Below, in pieces: positions 25,201 to 33,352 of a stretch of 64,000 bases of DNA. Origin of the DNA: CAYJPV01 sp964372095 (GTDB taxonomy: Bacteria; Acidobacteriota; Vicinamibacteria; Vicinamibacterales; JAKQTR01); NCBI GenBank assembly GCA_964372095.1, contig CAYJPV010000008.1, forward strand, positions 1-64,000, given 5' to 3'. Below the pieces are notes generated by a model that was not told where the DNA came from, did no database searches, and saw only the letters and a list, made by a program, of their open reading frames with translations. Within the stretch, counting starts at the first letter, position 1; every line of letters starts with the position of its first letter. The translations under genes were made by a program, and so were the position numbers.

Positions 25201-27849
25201 CCGCTGGATCAGCGTGAGGAACGACGGCGTGCCAGGCGCCAGGTCGTCGGCGAACAGCAGGCGCCGATCGAGGATGGCCTTGAGAATCGGGGCCTGGATG
25301 TCCCCGCGCTGCTGGGCCTTGAAGATCCACAGCAGGCTCTCCCGCAACTGCGGCCCAAGGTCGAGTCCGGCCAATCCGTAGTGACCGAGGGCGGCCACCA
25401 GTTTCTCGACGAATGCCGACGGAAGGTCGACGCCTTTCCCGTCGAGTGTGCGCAAGTACGTGTAGAAGTACTGTTCGGTGCCCAGCGTCTGGACCGCCAC
25501 GTCTTCTTCGTCGGTCATCTGCCGGCCGAACAGCGCGCGCACATCCACAAAAATCCGAAGCAGATCGTCCTCGAGCCGCGTCAGGTCGGCATCACCGGGA
25601 GCGGTGGTCTGGCACGCACGCTGGTATTCCTGAAGCAGGCGGCCCACGTCGGTGGCGTCCACGTCGAACCCGAGCATCGCCGCACGCAAGCCGGTCATGA
25701 TGACCGGCAGGGTCGGAGCGCCGCCCTTCTTGAGTTCTCGCAGGCCGACTTTGACACCGCGGAGCAGCGCCCGCGCCCGTGACGGCACGCGCGGCGCCGG
25801 CTCGGCCGCGCCATCGAGGGCCACGCGCGGTCCCGCCTGACGCCGACGGCCGTCCTGCAGCGCGTCCAGATGCACCAATGGCGTGCCCGCTCCCACCTGG
25901 GCGTTGGGCAGGATGAACACCTGCCGCACGGTGCCCGCAAACGGCGCCGTGATGGCCATCTCCATCTTCATGGCCTCGAGCACAACGAGGCGCTCGCCGG
26001 CTGCCACCACGTCCCCGTTGCGAACGTTGACGGCCACCACGACGGCCGGAGACGTCCCCCGGACGATGCCTTCGTCGGCACGGGCGATCGCGTGCGGCAC
26101 GCCTTCGACCTCGACCTGGACCGTGTAGCCGTGCACCGCGGCCACCACACGGTAGCGGCGCCCGTCACAGGTCATCCAGCGTTCGTTCGGACCGAGGCGC
26201 TCGATCTCCACGTCCAGCCGTCCGCCGCCCGTGTCGATCCGGTAGCGGCCCTGTCCGATGCGCAGGACACGCAGGGCGTACCGATGCCCCCGGTAACTCA
26301 GCTCGATCGGCCGGCCCACCTCGGCCCGCACGACGGGCCGCAGCCGCGCCGCCGCTCCGAAGAAGGCGTCCACCTCGGCGCCGAATTCCACGTCATAGAC
26401 TTCAATCGCGGCTTCGAGCAGCGCGATCTTCGCGTGCCGCTCCGGCAGCGCGTCTTCGGCCGCCACCATGCCGTCCAGCCATGCCGTGTCGACCGAACCC
26501 CGTCGCACGTCTGCTGTCGCGAGCATCCGCAGCAGGAACGATCGGTTGGTGGGTCCGCCGGTGACCACGATGGCACTTTCCGACAACGCGCGCACCAGCC
26601 GTCCCAGGGCTTCGTCGCGTGCGTGCCCGCTGGCCGCCAGCTTGGCGAACATCGCGCCGAACTCCGGCGGCATCGTGTCCCCCTCGGCCACGCCGGTGTC
26701 CACCCGCAGGCCTGGGCCGGTCGCCAGCCGGAACAGGCTGATGGTTCCAGGCGACGCCGCAAACCCGTTGTGCGGATCCTCGGCGTTCAGACGAACCTCG
26801 ACCGCATGGCCGTTCGTGGCTGGCGGCGTCCCTTCGAGCCGCCCCCCGCGGGCCACGTCCAGTTCGAGTTTCACCAGATCGACGCCGCTGGTCAGTTCGG
26901 TGACGACGTGTTCGACCTGCAGGCGGGTGTTCGCCTCGAGGAAATGGAATCGCCCCGAGGGTTCGACCAGGAACTCGATACTGACCTGACTCCGGTATTG
27001 AGCGGCCGCGACCAGGCGAACGGCGGCGTCGAGCAGGCCCGACTCGACGTCCGGGCCGAGTCCGGGCGCAGGGGCTTCGGACATCAGTTTCTGCCACCGG
27101 CGCTGCACCGAACAGTCGCGTGTTCCCAGCGCCCAGACGGTCCCGTGATGGTCCGCCTGCACCTGCACCTCGACGTGCCGCACGCCGCCGAGCCAACGTT
27201 CCAGAAACACCGTCGCGTCATTGAACATGCGCGACGCATCCAGGCGGACCGCCTTCAGGGCCGCGTCCATCTCCGACGGCTGGTCCACACGCTGGATGCC
27301 CCGCCCGCCGGCGCCGGCACTGGCTTTGAGGGCGACTGGATAACCCAGCCGCTCGGCGTGAACCAGCGCCGACTCGAGCGATGGCACCGGCGTGCCTCCC
27401 CACGGCACGGTCGGGATGCCGGCTTGCTCGGCCAGGCGCTTGGCGTTGATCTTGTCGCCCAGCCGGCGCATCGCGCCGCTGTCCGGGCCGATGAACGTGA
27501 TGCCCTTCCGCTCGCACAGTTCGACGAACTCGGGACGTTCCCCAACAAACCCCCAGCCGGCCCACACGCCGTCGGCCCGGGCCTCCGCGAGCACCCGTTC
27601 GAGCAGCGGATAGTTCAGGTACGCCTGCCGGCGCAGGCCGTCGCGGTGATCCAGGAACGTCGGATCCCCGATGAACACGGCCTCGTCCGCCTCCCGCACG
27701 AACCGGGCCTGCCGGTCCGGCTCCGTGTACAGGGCGATCACCTGGATGGCCGTCTGGTGTTCGAGGTTGTACTCCCGGACGGCATGGATGAAGCGCATCG
27801 CCGGCTCGCCCCGGTTGACGATGGCGATGCGGCGGAAGTCTGCAGTCAT
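22228..27849 (-). CDS. Single-chain multidomain acetyl-CoA carboxylase, eukaryote-like
   Basis: A 1873-residue biotin enzyme. Residues 1-450 are biotin carboxylase (start FRRIAIVNRGEPAMR; KASAGAGGRGIQ ATP loop; EANTRLQVEHVVTEL). A biotinyl domain has the biotin lysine in VLEAMKMEMAI (K628). About 690-1340 is a large central region whose segment YRGLHPMLGKRLQIWRLNQF (about 1110) matches the central domain of eukaryotic ACC (HLEPALAFQLELNRM-type). The rest is a carboxyltransferase with both halves (GRPHGQNSANIVAG, GGEVNIVVTGINVGAQ, GKTALDYSGSVSAEDNLG, YTSGTLFPMASKKIA). It makes malonyl-CoA (or carboxylates another acyl-CoA). Most bacteria use separate subunits, so this architecture is unusual. 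GAGGTAGTT precedes the ATG. Confidence 0.88.
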   Translation of the reverse strand: MTADFRRIAIVNRGEPAMRFIHAVREYNLEHQTAIQVIALYTEPDRQARFVREADEAVFIGDPTFLDHRDGLRRQAYLNYPLLERVLAEARADGVWAGWGFVGERPEFVELCERKGITFIGPDSGAMRRLGDKINAKRLAEQAGIPTVPWGGTPVPSLESALVHAERLGYPVALKASAGAGGRGIQRVDQPSEMDAALKAVRLDASRMFNDATVFLERWLGGVRHVEVQVQADHHGTVWALGTRDCSVQRRWQKLMSEAPAPGLGPDVESGLLDAAVRLVAAAQYRSQVSIEFLVEPSGRFHFLEANTRLQVEHVVTELTSGVDLVKLELDVARGGRLEGTPPATNGHAVEVRLNAEDPHNGFAASPGTISLFRLATGPGLRVDTGVAEGDTMPPEFGAMFAKLAASGHARDEALGRLVRALSESAIVVTGGPTNRSFLLRMLATADVRRGSVDTAWLDGMVAAEDALPERHAKIALLEAAIEVYDVEFGAEVDAFFGAAARLRPVVRAEVGRPIELSYRGHRYALRVLRIGQGRYRIDTGGGRLDVEIERLGPNERWMTCDGRRYRVVAAVHGYTVQVEVEGVPHAIARADEGIVRGTSPAVVVAVNVRNGDVVAAGERLVVLEAMKMEMAITAPFAGTVRQVFILPNAQVGAGTPLVHLDALQDGRRRQAGPRVALDGAAEPAPRVPSRARALLRGVKVGLRELKKGGAPTLPVIMTGLRAAMLGFDVDATDVGRLLQEYQRACQTTAPGDADLTRLEDDLLRIFVDVRALFGRQMTDEEDVAVQTLGTEQYFYTYLRTLDGKGVDLPSAFVEKLVAALGHYGLAGLDLGPQLRESLLWIFKAQQRGDIQAPILKAILDRRLLFADDLAPGTPSFLTLIQRLIAALQGRIASLVDTARDVQYRYVDQPAFERVRGVVQAEMLGLVADLATGDAYADDDERLLALVECTQPLRTVLAGSLASLDWETRLVTLDVMLRRDYRIRALRDVTRRRDTEPPTIVATYDYDGQPIHLLASCAPASEFDHALAGARALAAQLPPDQDVALEVYLWGSEPAGDPDTLAEALSSRLESAGFDRPLRRTVVTVVPGILNGASDALQYFTFRPFGPGYREDRVYRGLHPMLGKRLQIWRLNQFFLERLPSVEDVYVFRAVARENARDERLVALAEVRDASPLRDGAGRLVSVPHLERMAIEGLMAIRRAHLRRSADERLHWNRLVLFVRPPLPMTRAEIEQVALRIAEQADGLGLEKAVIRGDMPDEGGGERRDTVLSVSLGTGRAPVLRFSNPSDDPIRTLSDYDQKVVRMRQRGLTYPYEIVRMLTAPQARPDGDLPPGEFTELDLDADGQLVAVGRPHGQNSANIVAGIIRNFTVKYPEGMTRVVLLGDPSREVGSLAEPECRRILGAIDLASRLQVPIEWFALSAGAKISMASGTENMDWISRVLRGLIVFTQAGGEVNIVVTGINVGAQPYWNAEATMLMHTRGILIMMPESAMVLTGKTALDYSGSVSAEDNLGIGGYEHIMGPNGQAQYFGKDLREAVQILMRHYDYCYRAPGEPFPRRASTADPADRDIRSFPHGGGAGSFATIGDVFSDEKNPGRKKPFEIRRVMLAVTDQDHQPLERWAGWRDAEIGVTWDAHIGGYPVSLLGFESRPVPRLGLVPADGPDQYTSGTLFPMASKKIARAVNAASGNRPLVILANLSGFDGSPESMRRRQLEYGAEIGRAVVNFRGPIIFTVVSRYHGGAFVVFSKALNPDMEVAALEGSYASVIGGAPAAAVVFARDVDARTRKDPRVIAADQALKAASEFQRPAMRAQLDITTRSVRSEKLGEVADEFDRIHSVHRALEVGSLDRIIRAADLRPYLIDAIQRGMAKYLASL

Positions 27850-27946
27850 AACTACCTCATGGGACGCGCGCTCACCCCGTCGGGCGCTCGCGGAGCCCGA
27901 CGATTCTATCTGATCGGACCGGCAGTTCCGGGTGCCTGCCCGGCGG

Positions 27947-28399
27947 TCACAGGCGTTTGACCATCAGGGTCTCGTCCAGGCCGTCGACGATGAAGTCGTG
28001 CAGCACGCCGACGGGCCGGTACCCGTGCCGTTCGTAGAACGCGCGGGCTCTCGTGTTGAAGGACGACACGCAGAGGAACAGGTGACGGAATCGCCCCCGG
28101 AGCAGCTCTTCGACGAAAGTCAGCAGGCGTAATCCTATCCCGTGGCTGCGGTAAGGCTCCGCCACGGCAATGGACACCAGATAGGGCGCCCCCGCCAGGC
28201 CGCGTTCCCGCACGAGGGCCAGTCCGCACGGGTGGCCGTCCAGTTCGGCGATGTACAGGTCGTCCAGGTCCGAGGAGCAGGCACGCAGACAGGCATCGTA
28301 GGACCGCTGCAGGGTGATCCACGGCTCCGACGACGCCATGACGGAGGCAGCCCAGCACCGATCGCTGTCGGTGGCTTTCCGGACCAGCAGGCTCACCAT
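27947..28399 (-). CDS. GNAT-family N-acetyltransferase
   Basis: A 150-residue acetyltransferase. The acetyl-CoA loop is in VAEPYRSHGIGLRLLTFVEE (the family's R/Q-x-x-G-x-G/A pattern, here RSHGIG), followed by LCVSSFNTRARAFYERHGY, the usual GNAT motif B. Start at the ATG at 28399, which has GGGAGGATTG directly upstream; a TTG at 28402 is rejected. The substrate is unknown. It lies 97 bp upstream of the carboxylase gene on the same strand and may or may not share its transcript. Confidence 0.85.
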   Translation of the reverse strand: MVSLLVRKATDSDRCWAASVMASSEPWITLQRSYDACLRACSSDLDDLYIAELDGHPCGLALVRERGLAGAPYLVSIAVAEPYRSHGIGLRLLTFVEELLRGRFRHLFLCVSSFNTRARAFYERHGYRPVGVLHDFIVDGLDETLMVKRL

Positions 28400-28458
28400 C
28401 AATCCTCCCGGCTATAATCATCGCTGCCGGGCGCGTCGTCCCGGCATTGCGAGGGGCT

Positions 28459-28863
28459 GTGAGTCTGAGCGCACTGGTGTTTCCGGAGGTCCGCCGCCGG
28501 CTGCCGTACGGGCGGTGGTGGAATATTGCCGCGCGGACCACGCATCTGGCGGCCACGGGCGCGTTGCTCGGCGGGCATGTCTTCCACGTGCCGGCCGTTC
28601 AGCTGTGGCCGTTCCTGTGGCTCGCCATCGTCACGGGCGCGGTCCTGATCGCGATTGAGATGTATCCAACAGGACACTGGCTGCACCAAGGCTGCGCCGT
28701 CGCGGTCTACGTGAAACTCGCCGTCCTCTGCCTGGTCCCGTGGTTCTGGGACATCCGGGTCGCTCTGCTGATCGTCGTGCTGGCCATCGCGTCCGTGGGG
28801 GCGCATGCCCCACGGACGCTCCGGCACTACTCACTGCGGTTCAAGCGAGTGATGGCAGACTGA
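28459..28863 (+). CDS. Small integral membrane protein
   Basis: About 134 residues, with four hydrophobic segments: TTHLAATGALLGGHVF, LWPFLWLAIVTGAVLIAIEM, AVAVYVKLAVLCLVPW and VALLIVVLAIASVGAHA. A conserved-looking YGRWWNIAARTTHL precedes the first. No catalytic motif. The start is uncertain: GTG 28459 has GAGGGG only two bases upstream, and TTG 28447 is in the same frame. The gene converges on the oxidoreductase beta-subunit gene. I do not recognise the family. Confidence 0.6.
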   Translation: MSLSALVFPEVRRRLPYGRWWNIAARTTHLAATGALLGGHVFHVPAVQLWPFLWLAIVTGAVLIAIEMYPTGHWLHQGCAVAVYVKLAVLCLVPWFWDIRVALLIVVLAIASVGAHAPRTLRHYSLRFKRVMAD

Positions 28864-28872
28864 CGCCGCCTC

Positions 28873-29763
28873 CTACTTGACCAGCTTAAAGACGTCCAGA
28901 ACGGTGTGCTTGGGCTTCGACCCGGCGCCCAGGGCCTGATGGCGCTGCCGAGCGAGCCCTTCGAAGGTGGGCGTCGGCTCGGGATTGCGGTAGAACACGC
29001 CGGTATAGAGCTTCTCGCCGTAAGCCTGCGCGAGTCCCATGGCCGCCAGCACGTCGCTCGGGTTGTGACCAATGGAATCGAGCGTCTGCATCTGTGACTT
29101 CTGGGCTTTCAACTGCTGGTCTTCCAGGCCGTAGGTCACGCACGGCGACTGCACGTTGATGAACGCGAACCCGGGAAACCGGATTCCCTCCTCAATCACC
29201 TTCGCCAGTCCGTTCATGTCGGCAGGCGTGCCCTGAGCCACGAACTGCCCGCCGTAACCGAGGACGTACAACAACGGGTTGACCGGCGCCTCCATGGATC
29301 CATGGCCGGACGAGGCCGTGGTCAGCCCCCGGCGTGACGTTGGGGACAGCTGTCCTTTGGTCAGGCCGTAGATCTGGTTGTCCATGACGATGTACGTGAT
29401 GTCGATGTTGCGCCGGACCGCGTGGGCCACATGGCCGCCGCCGATCGAGAAGCCGTCCCCGTCACCGCCCGCGACAAGGACGAGCAGTTCCGGATTGGCG
29501 AGTTTGATCCCCTGCGCGATCGGCAACGCGCGGCCGTGCACGGTATTGAACCCGTAGGCCGTCGTATAGCCGGGAATGCGGCTTGAACAGCCAATCCCCG
29601 AGATGAACGCGATTTCGTGCGGCGGGCGGCCCACATTGGCCAGCGCCCGATACACCGCCTGCACCACGCCAAAGTCGCCGCATCCCGGACACCAGATCGG
29701 CTTGAGGTCGCTCTTGTAGTCTTTCGCGGTGTATTCTTCGATGGGTCGTGTGACCGTGCTCAT
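28873..29763 (-). CDS. 2-oxoacid:ferredoxin oxidoreductase, beta subunit
   Basis: A 296-residue thiamine-diphosphate subunit of the KorB/OorB/VorB type. IWCPGCGDFGV gives the N-terminal CxxC; GIGCSSRIPGY and the TPP-binding AGGDGDGFSIGGGH with MDNQIYGLTKGQ follow. The family decarboxylates 2-oxoglutarate or another 2-oxoacid, passing electrons to ferredoxin and forming an acyl-CoA. It lies 32 bp downstream of the alpha-subunit gene, in the same leftward unit. Sequence alone does not separate 2-oxoglutarate from branched-chain 2-oxoacids. Confidence 0.9.
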   Translation of the reverse strand: MSTVTRPIEEYTAKDYKSDLKPIWCPGCGDFGVVQAVYRALANVGRPPHEIAFISGIGCSSRIPGYTTAYGFNTVHGRALPIAQGIKLANPELLVLVAGGDGDGFSIGGGHVAHAVRRNIDITYIVMDNQIYGLTKGQLSPTSRRGLTTASSGHGSMEAPVNPLLYVLGYGGQFVAQGTPADMNGLAKVIEEGIRFPGFAFINVQSPCVTYGLEDQQLKAQKSQMQTLDSIGHNPSDVLAAMGLAQAYGEKLYTGVFYRNPEPTPTFEGLARQRHQALGAGSKPKHTVLDVFKLVK

Positions 29764-29795
29764 GACAACAATCCTCTCTCGTCGAAACTGGTGGG

Positions 29796-31580
29796 CTAGC
29801 TCGCCGACGGCTCGTGGTGCCGTTCCTGCTGCAGGGCCAGGGAAATCTGCCGGATCCGGGCCACCAGTTCGAGCGGCGTGATCGGATTCGACCCGCTCTT
29901 CGCCAGCGTCTCGATGCCCCGGGGTACATCCACGAACATGCGCAGCATCCGGTATAGCTGAGCCTGGTGGTTCTGCTCCACCACGACGCCGCGTTTCACC
30001 GACGCAAAGAAGTCCTGGTAGACCTCCTCGGAGACCGGGTAGAGCAACCGCGGCACGAGCAGCTTGACCTTAATGCCTTCCTTGACCGCGATCTGCACGG
30101 CCTCGATGGCGACGCCCGCCACACTGCCCCAGCTGATGACACCCACCGGCGCGTCTGACGTCCCGTACGTCTGGAACAGGTCGCGGCGGCCCTTCAGGGG
30201 CTGGAACTTCCGCAGCCGCTTCTCGTTCATCTTGGCGTGCATCTCGCCACTGGCCGTCGGAGCGCCCTTTTCGTTGTGCTCGATCCCGGAGGCCAGGTAG
30301 TTCCCGCCTTTCATCCCGGGATGGCTGATCGGGCTGATCCCGGATTCCGTGAACTTGAAGCGCGTATAGTTTTCGAGTTCCTTGCCGGTCGGCCTGCGGC
30401 GTTCGACCAACTGGAGATTCGTCGCGTCGATCGGCTCGGCCGTCTCTTTGCGCTGGCCGAGTTCGCCGTCCGACAGCACGATGACCGGCGTCTGGTACTG
30501 CTCGGCAATGTTGAACGCCTCGACGGTGGTCGCGAACATGTCTTCGGCGCTCACCGCAGCCAGCACCGGCCTGATGACGTCGCCGTGCGCCGAGAAGGCG
30601 GCCTGCAGCAGGTCCGACTGTTCGGCCTTCGTCGGGATGCCCGTGGACGGCCCCCCGCGCTGCACGTTGATGCAGACGAGCGGGAGTTCGGCGATGCTCG
30701 CCAGCCCCAGCATCTCGGTTTTCAGCGACATGCCGGGACCCGACGTGGCCGTCATCGCCTTCTTGCCAGCGAACGACGCGCCGACGACGGCACCGATGCC
30801 GGCGATCTCGTCTTCTGCCTGCAGCATGGTCCCGCCGTACTTCCAGATCTCGCGTCCCAGGAAGTGCATGATTTCGGACGACGGCGTGATCGGGTACCCG
30901 CCGAAGAAGTCGCAGCCCGCCGCGATGGCCGCGGCCGCACACAGGTCGTTGCCGTCGACCACGAACTTCGGCGTGGGCGCATCGGGCCGGGCCATGGTGC
31001 GTGCGTTCTTCAGCGGGTGTTCCTGCGCGTACTCGAGGCCCGCGTAGAACGCCTTCTCGGCACGCCCCAGCACCTCAGGCCCTTTCTTTGACAGTCGTTT
31101 CCGGATACCGGCCAGCACGCGTTCCTGGCCCAGGCCCAGCCACCCGGACATCAGGCCCAGCACCACCGTGTTCTTGGCCCGTTCCGACCCGCCGATCTCT
31201 TTGGCCATCTGCTCGATCGGCACCGTCAGCACCTCAGCGGGCGCGACGCCGGCCAACGGGATCTTGTCGATCGCCACGTTCGTATTTGAGTCGTAAATCA
31301 CCGTGGTGTTGCCGCCCACCGGCAGCTCGCCGCCGAACCGCATGAAGTCTTCCCAGTTCAAGGCCACCGCGATGTCGAGCGTCCCCCCGGAATTCAGCAT
31401 CTTCGTCGTCGCCAGCCGCAGCCGGAAACTCGATTCGCCGCCCCGAATCTGGGGACCGAAACTCTTGGTCATGACACCGTGGTAGCCCTCGAGCGCCGCG
31501 GCCGTCAGCAGGGACTCGCCCGCCGACACAATGCCATCGCCGCCGGAACCAGCCATTCCGATCACGAGATCCGCATTCAT
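29796..31580 (-). CDS. 2-oxoacid:ferredoxin oxidoreductase, alpha (gamma-alpha fused) subunit
   Basis: A 594-residue subunit. The N-terminal about 190 residues form the gamma domain (MNADLVIGMAGSGGDGIVSA, then SFGPQIRGGESSFRLR). The alpha pyrimidine-binding domain has FFGGYPITPSSEIMHFLGRE and a TSGPGMSLKTEMLGLA stretch, and a C-terminal transketolase-like domain follows (VGVISWGSVAGVAIEAV). This fused arrangement is typical of KorA. With the beta subunit it forms the active 2-oxoacid:ferredoxin oxidoreductase. The start at 31580 has AGGA upstream and begins the gamma domain exactly. Confidence 0.9.
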   Translation of the reverse strand: MNADLVIGMAGSGGDGIVSAGESLLTAAALEGYHGVMTKSFGPQIRGGESSFRLRLATTKMLNSGGTLDIAVALNWEDFMRFGGELPVGGNTTVIYDSNTNVAIDKIPLAGVAPAEVLTVPIEQMAKEIGGSERAKNTVVLGLMSGWLGLGQERVLAGIRKRLSKKGPEVLGRAEKAFYAGLEYAQEHPLKNARTMARPDAPTPKFVVDGNDLCAAAAIAAGCDFFGGYPITPSSEIMHFLGREIWKYGGTMLQAEDEIAGIGAVVGASFAGKKAMTATSGPGMSLKTEMLGLASIAELPLVCINVQRGGPSTGIPTKAEQSDLLQAAFSAHGDVIRPVLAAVSAEDMFATTVEAFNIAEQYQTPVIVLSDGELGQRKETAEPIDATNLQLVERRRPTGKELENYTRFKFTESGISPISHPGMKGGNYLASGIEHNEKGAPTASGEMHAKMNEKRLRKFQPLKGRRDLFQTYGTSDAPVGVISWGSVAGVAIEAVQIAVKEGIKVKLLVPRLLYPVSEEVYQDFFASVKRGVVVEQNHQAQLYRMLRMFVDVPRGIETLAKSGSNPITPLELVARIRQISLALQQERHHEPSAS

Positions 31581-31746
31581 AGGAGTCCTGGCAGAAGTAG
31601 GGTTATGGGAGCCGCGCGGGCGCGCTGGGGGACGCGGAACGCTCCTGACGGCCCGCCTGGAGTCCATCCAGAGGACGGACGTGGCAAGCTTCAACAGCAT
31701 AACAGGGAACGGGGGTGGCTCGCATCCCGCCCAAGGCCCACACCTG

Positions 31747-32664
31747 CTACAGCCCGATGCTCACGGCCGGGTCCACATCCCACAGCCACGCGGCTCCCCG
31801 CACGCCGCTGGCATCGCCGTGCACCGGCGGCACGAGGCGCGTATCGACGCGGTCCGAGAACACCCAGTTGGCCCAGAGTTGCGGGACACGATCGTACAGG
31901 CGGCTCAGCTTGGAGAGCCCGCCGCCGAGCACGATGACGTCAGGGTCCAGCACGTTGATCACGGTCGCCAAGGCCCGGGCCAGGCGGTGTTCGTACCGGT
32001 TGAGCGCGCCTGCGGCCTCTTCATCCCCGGCGGCGGCTTCGGCGACGATCTGCTCGCTGGTGAGTGCCCGGCCGGTGACCGACGTGAACTCCGCGGAGAA
32101 ACCCGGACCCGACAGGAACGTCTCGATGCAGCCAGACCGCCCGCAGTAACACGTCCGGCCCGGCCACTCTGCGGCCTCGGGCCACGGCAGCGGGTTGTGT
32201 CCCCACTCGCCCGCCACTCCATTCGGTCCCGTCAGGACCGCTCCCCGTACGACAACGCCCCCGCCCGTCCCCGTCCCGAGGATCACGCCAAACACCACCT
32301 CGGCTCCCGCCGCCGCGCCATCGGACGCTTCCGACAACGCAAAACAGTTGGCGTCGTTGGCCAGGCGGATAGGCCGCTGGAGCACCGCGCCCAGATCCAC
32401 ATGCAGCGGGCGGCCGTTGAGCCACAGGGAGTTGGCGTTCTTCACCAGCCCCGTGGCCCGCGAAATCGTGCCCGGGATGCCCAGGCCCACGGACATCCGG
32501 GGCCCGCCGCCTTCGAACGTCATGACCAGTCCCGCGATGGCCTTCACGGTCCCTTCATAGTCGCCCCGCGGCGTCGGAACACGTTGCTGCGCCACCACCT
32601 GCCCGCGTGCGTCCAGGACGATCCCCTCGATCTTCGTGCCACCCACGTCGATGCCGATACGCAT
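31747..32664 (-). CDS. ROK-family sugar kinase
   Basis: A 305-residue ROK kinase. The ATP phosphate loop is MRIGIDVGGTKIEG; RLANDANCFALSE carries the catalytic Asp, and the GTGTGGGVV loop follows. The ROK zinc site is present: GEWGHNPL with the cysteines of TCYCGRSGCIETFLSG. Family members phosphorylate glucose, fructose or N-acetylated hexosamines; substrate not determinable here. AAGGAG lies upstream of the ATG, only 15-20 bases from the heptamer array at 32680. Confidence 0.9.
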   Translation of the reverse strand: MRIGIDVGGTKIEGIVLDARGQVVAQQRVPTPRGDYEGTVKAIAGLVMTFEGGGPRMSVGLGIPGTISRATGLVKNANSLWLNGRPLHVDLGAVLQRPIRLANDANCFALSEASDGAAAGAEVVFGVILGTGTGGGVVVRGAVLTGPNGVAGEWGHNPLPWPEAAEWPGRTCYCGRSGCIETFLSGPGFSAEFTSVTGRALTSEQIVAEAAAGDEEAAGALNRYEHRLARALATVINVLDPDVIVLGGGLSKLSRLYDRVPQLWANWVFSDRVDTRLVPPVHGDASGVRGAAWLWDVDPAVSIGL

Positions 32665-32679
32665 GCTGCGTCGCTCCTT

Positions 32680-32751
32680 CAGGCTTCAGGCTACAGGCTA
32701 CAGGCTCCGGGCCTTGCCCCTTACCCCTGGTCCCTTGTCCCTTGTCCCTGG
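32680..32751. repeat. Heptanucleotide repeat array between divergent genes
   Basis: Two blocks of 7-bp units: CAGGCTT, CAGGCTA, CAGGCTA, CAGGCTC at 32680-32707, then CCCCTTA, CCCCTGG, TCCCTTG, TCCCTTG, TCCCTGG at 32717-32751. The second block stops 15 bases before the ATG of the next gene, leaving no room for an ordinary leader. It resembles the short tandemly repeated repetitive sequences described in cyanobacteria, and the array at 36661-36890. Confidence 0.8.
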
Positions 32752-32766
32752 CTGTATGATACGAAC

Positions 32767-33105
32767 ATGGCCCTGACCGAACGCGACTTCTATCGAGAGA
32801 CGTCCGAAACGAAACCGGCCTCCTACTCGTGCCCCCACTGCCGGCGCCGTGGCGACTACCAGGTGCGCTGGGTGCGGCGGATCAAGAAGGATCGTCTGCC
32901 GCCGGGAGCCGACGAACGCGACCGTGCGCAGTTCGCGAAGATGCGCAACTACCTGGTCCGCGTGGACGATGTCGTGGTGTGTCCCACGTGCCGGCGCCGG
33001 TTCGACGTCCCGTCACACCAGTCGCTGGTGTTCCTGCAGGACGGACCGCAACCGGACACTCCACCGACCTTCGATCCCGACGACGACAACTGGGGCAACC
33101 GATAG
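32767..33105 (+). CDS. Small zinc-ribbon protein
   Basis: A 112-residue protein with two CxxC knuckles, SCPHCRRRG near residue 22 and VCPTCRRRF near 77, which would bind one zinc ion. Between them is a basic, charged stretch (RWVRRIKKDRLPP). The C-terminus is acidic (TFDPDDDNWGNR). Function unknown; the shape suggests nucleic-acid or protein binding. There is no clear ribosome site upstream; the heptamer array ends 15 bases before the ATG. Confidence 0.6.
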   Translation: MALTERDFYRETSETKPASYSCPHCRRRGDYQVRWVRRIKKDRLPPGADERDRAQFAKMRNYLVRVDDVVVCPTCRRRFDVPSHQSLVFLQDGPQPDTPPTFDPDDDNWGNR

Positions 33106-33120
33106 GGACGGTTTCAAAGC

Positions 33121-33352
33121 CTGCGTGAGCGGCCCCAACTTGCAGCCGCAAGAACGGGCTTTGAAACCGCGTGTCCGGGCGACGTCAGCACCTGCCTGAG
33201 CGGCCCCAACTTACAGCCGCAAGAACGGGCTTTGAAACCGCGTGTCCGGGCGACGTCAGCACCTGCGTGAGCGGCCTCACCGTCAGCCGCGAGCACGGGC
33301 TTTGAAACCGCTACTCCGGACGACGTCAAAGCCTGCGTGAACCGCCTCTGCG
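33121..33352. repeat. 71-bp tandem repeat with internal palindromes, REP-like
   Basis: Units start at 33121, 33192 and 33263 (71, 71 and 70 bp), with the first 20 bases of a fourth at 33333. Units 1 and 2 differ at only a few bases; unit 3 is more diverged. CGGTTTCAAAGC just upstream is the exact reverse complement of GCTTTGAAACCG inside the units, and CTTGC-AGCC-GCAAG is a hairpin within unit 1. The array fills the space between convergent genes and could also act as a terminator or transcript-stabilising structure. Confidence 0.8.

Noticed and set aside
22339..25782. Long forward open frame opposite the carboxylase
   Set aside because: No domain, biased composition, and the leftward reading is a clear carboxylase.
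33121..33352. CRISPR array
   Set aside because: Repeats are contiguous 71-bp units with no unique spacers, and no cas gene is nearby.
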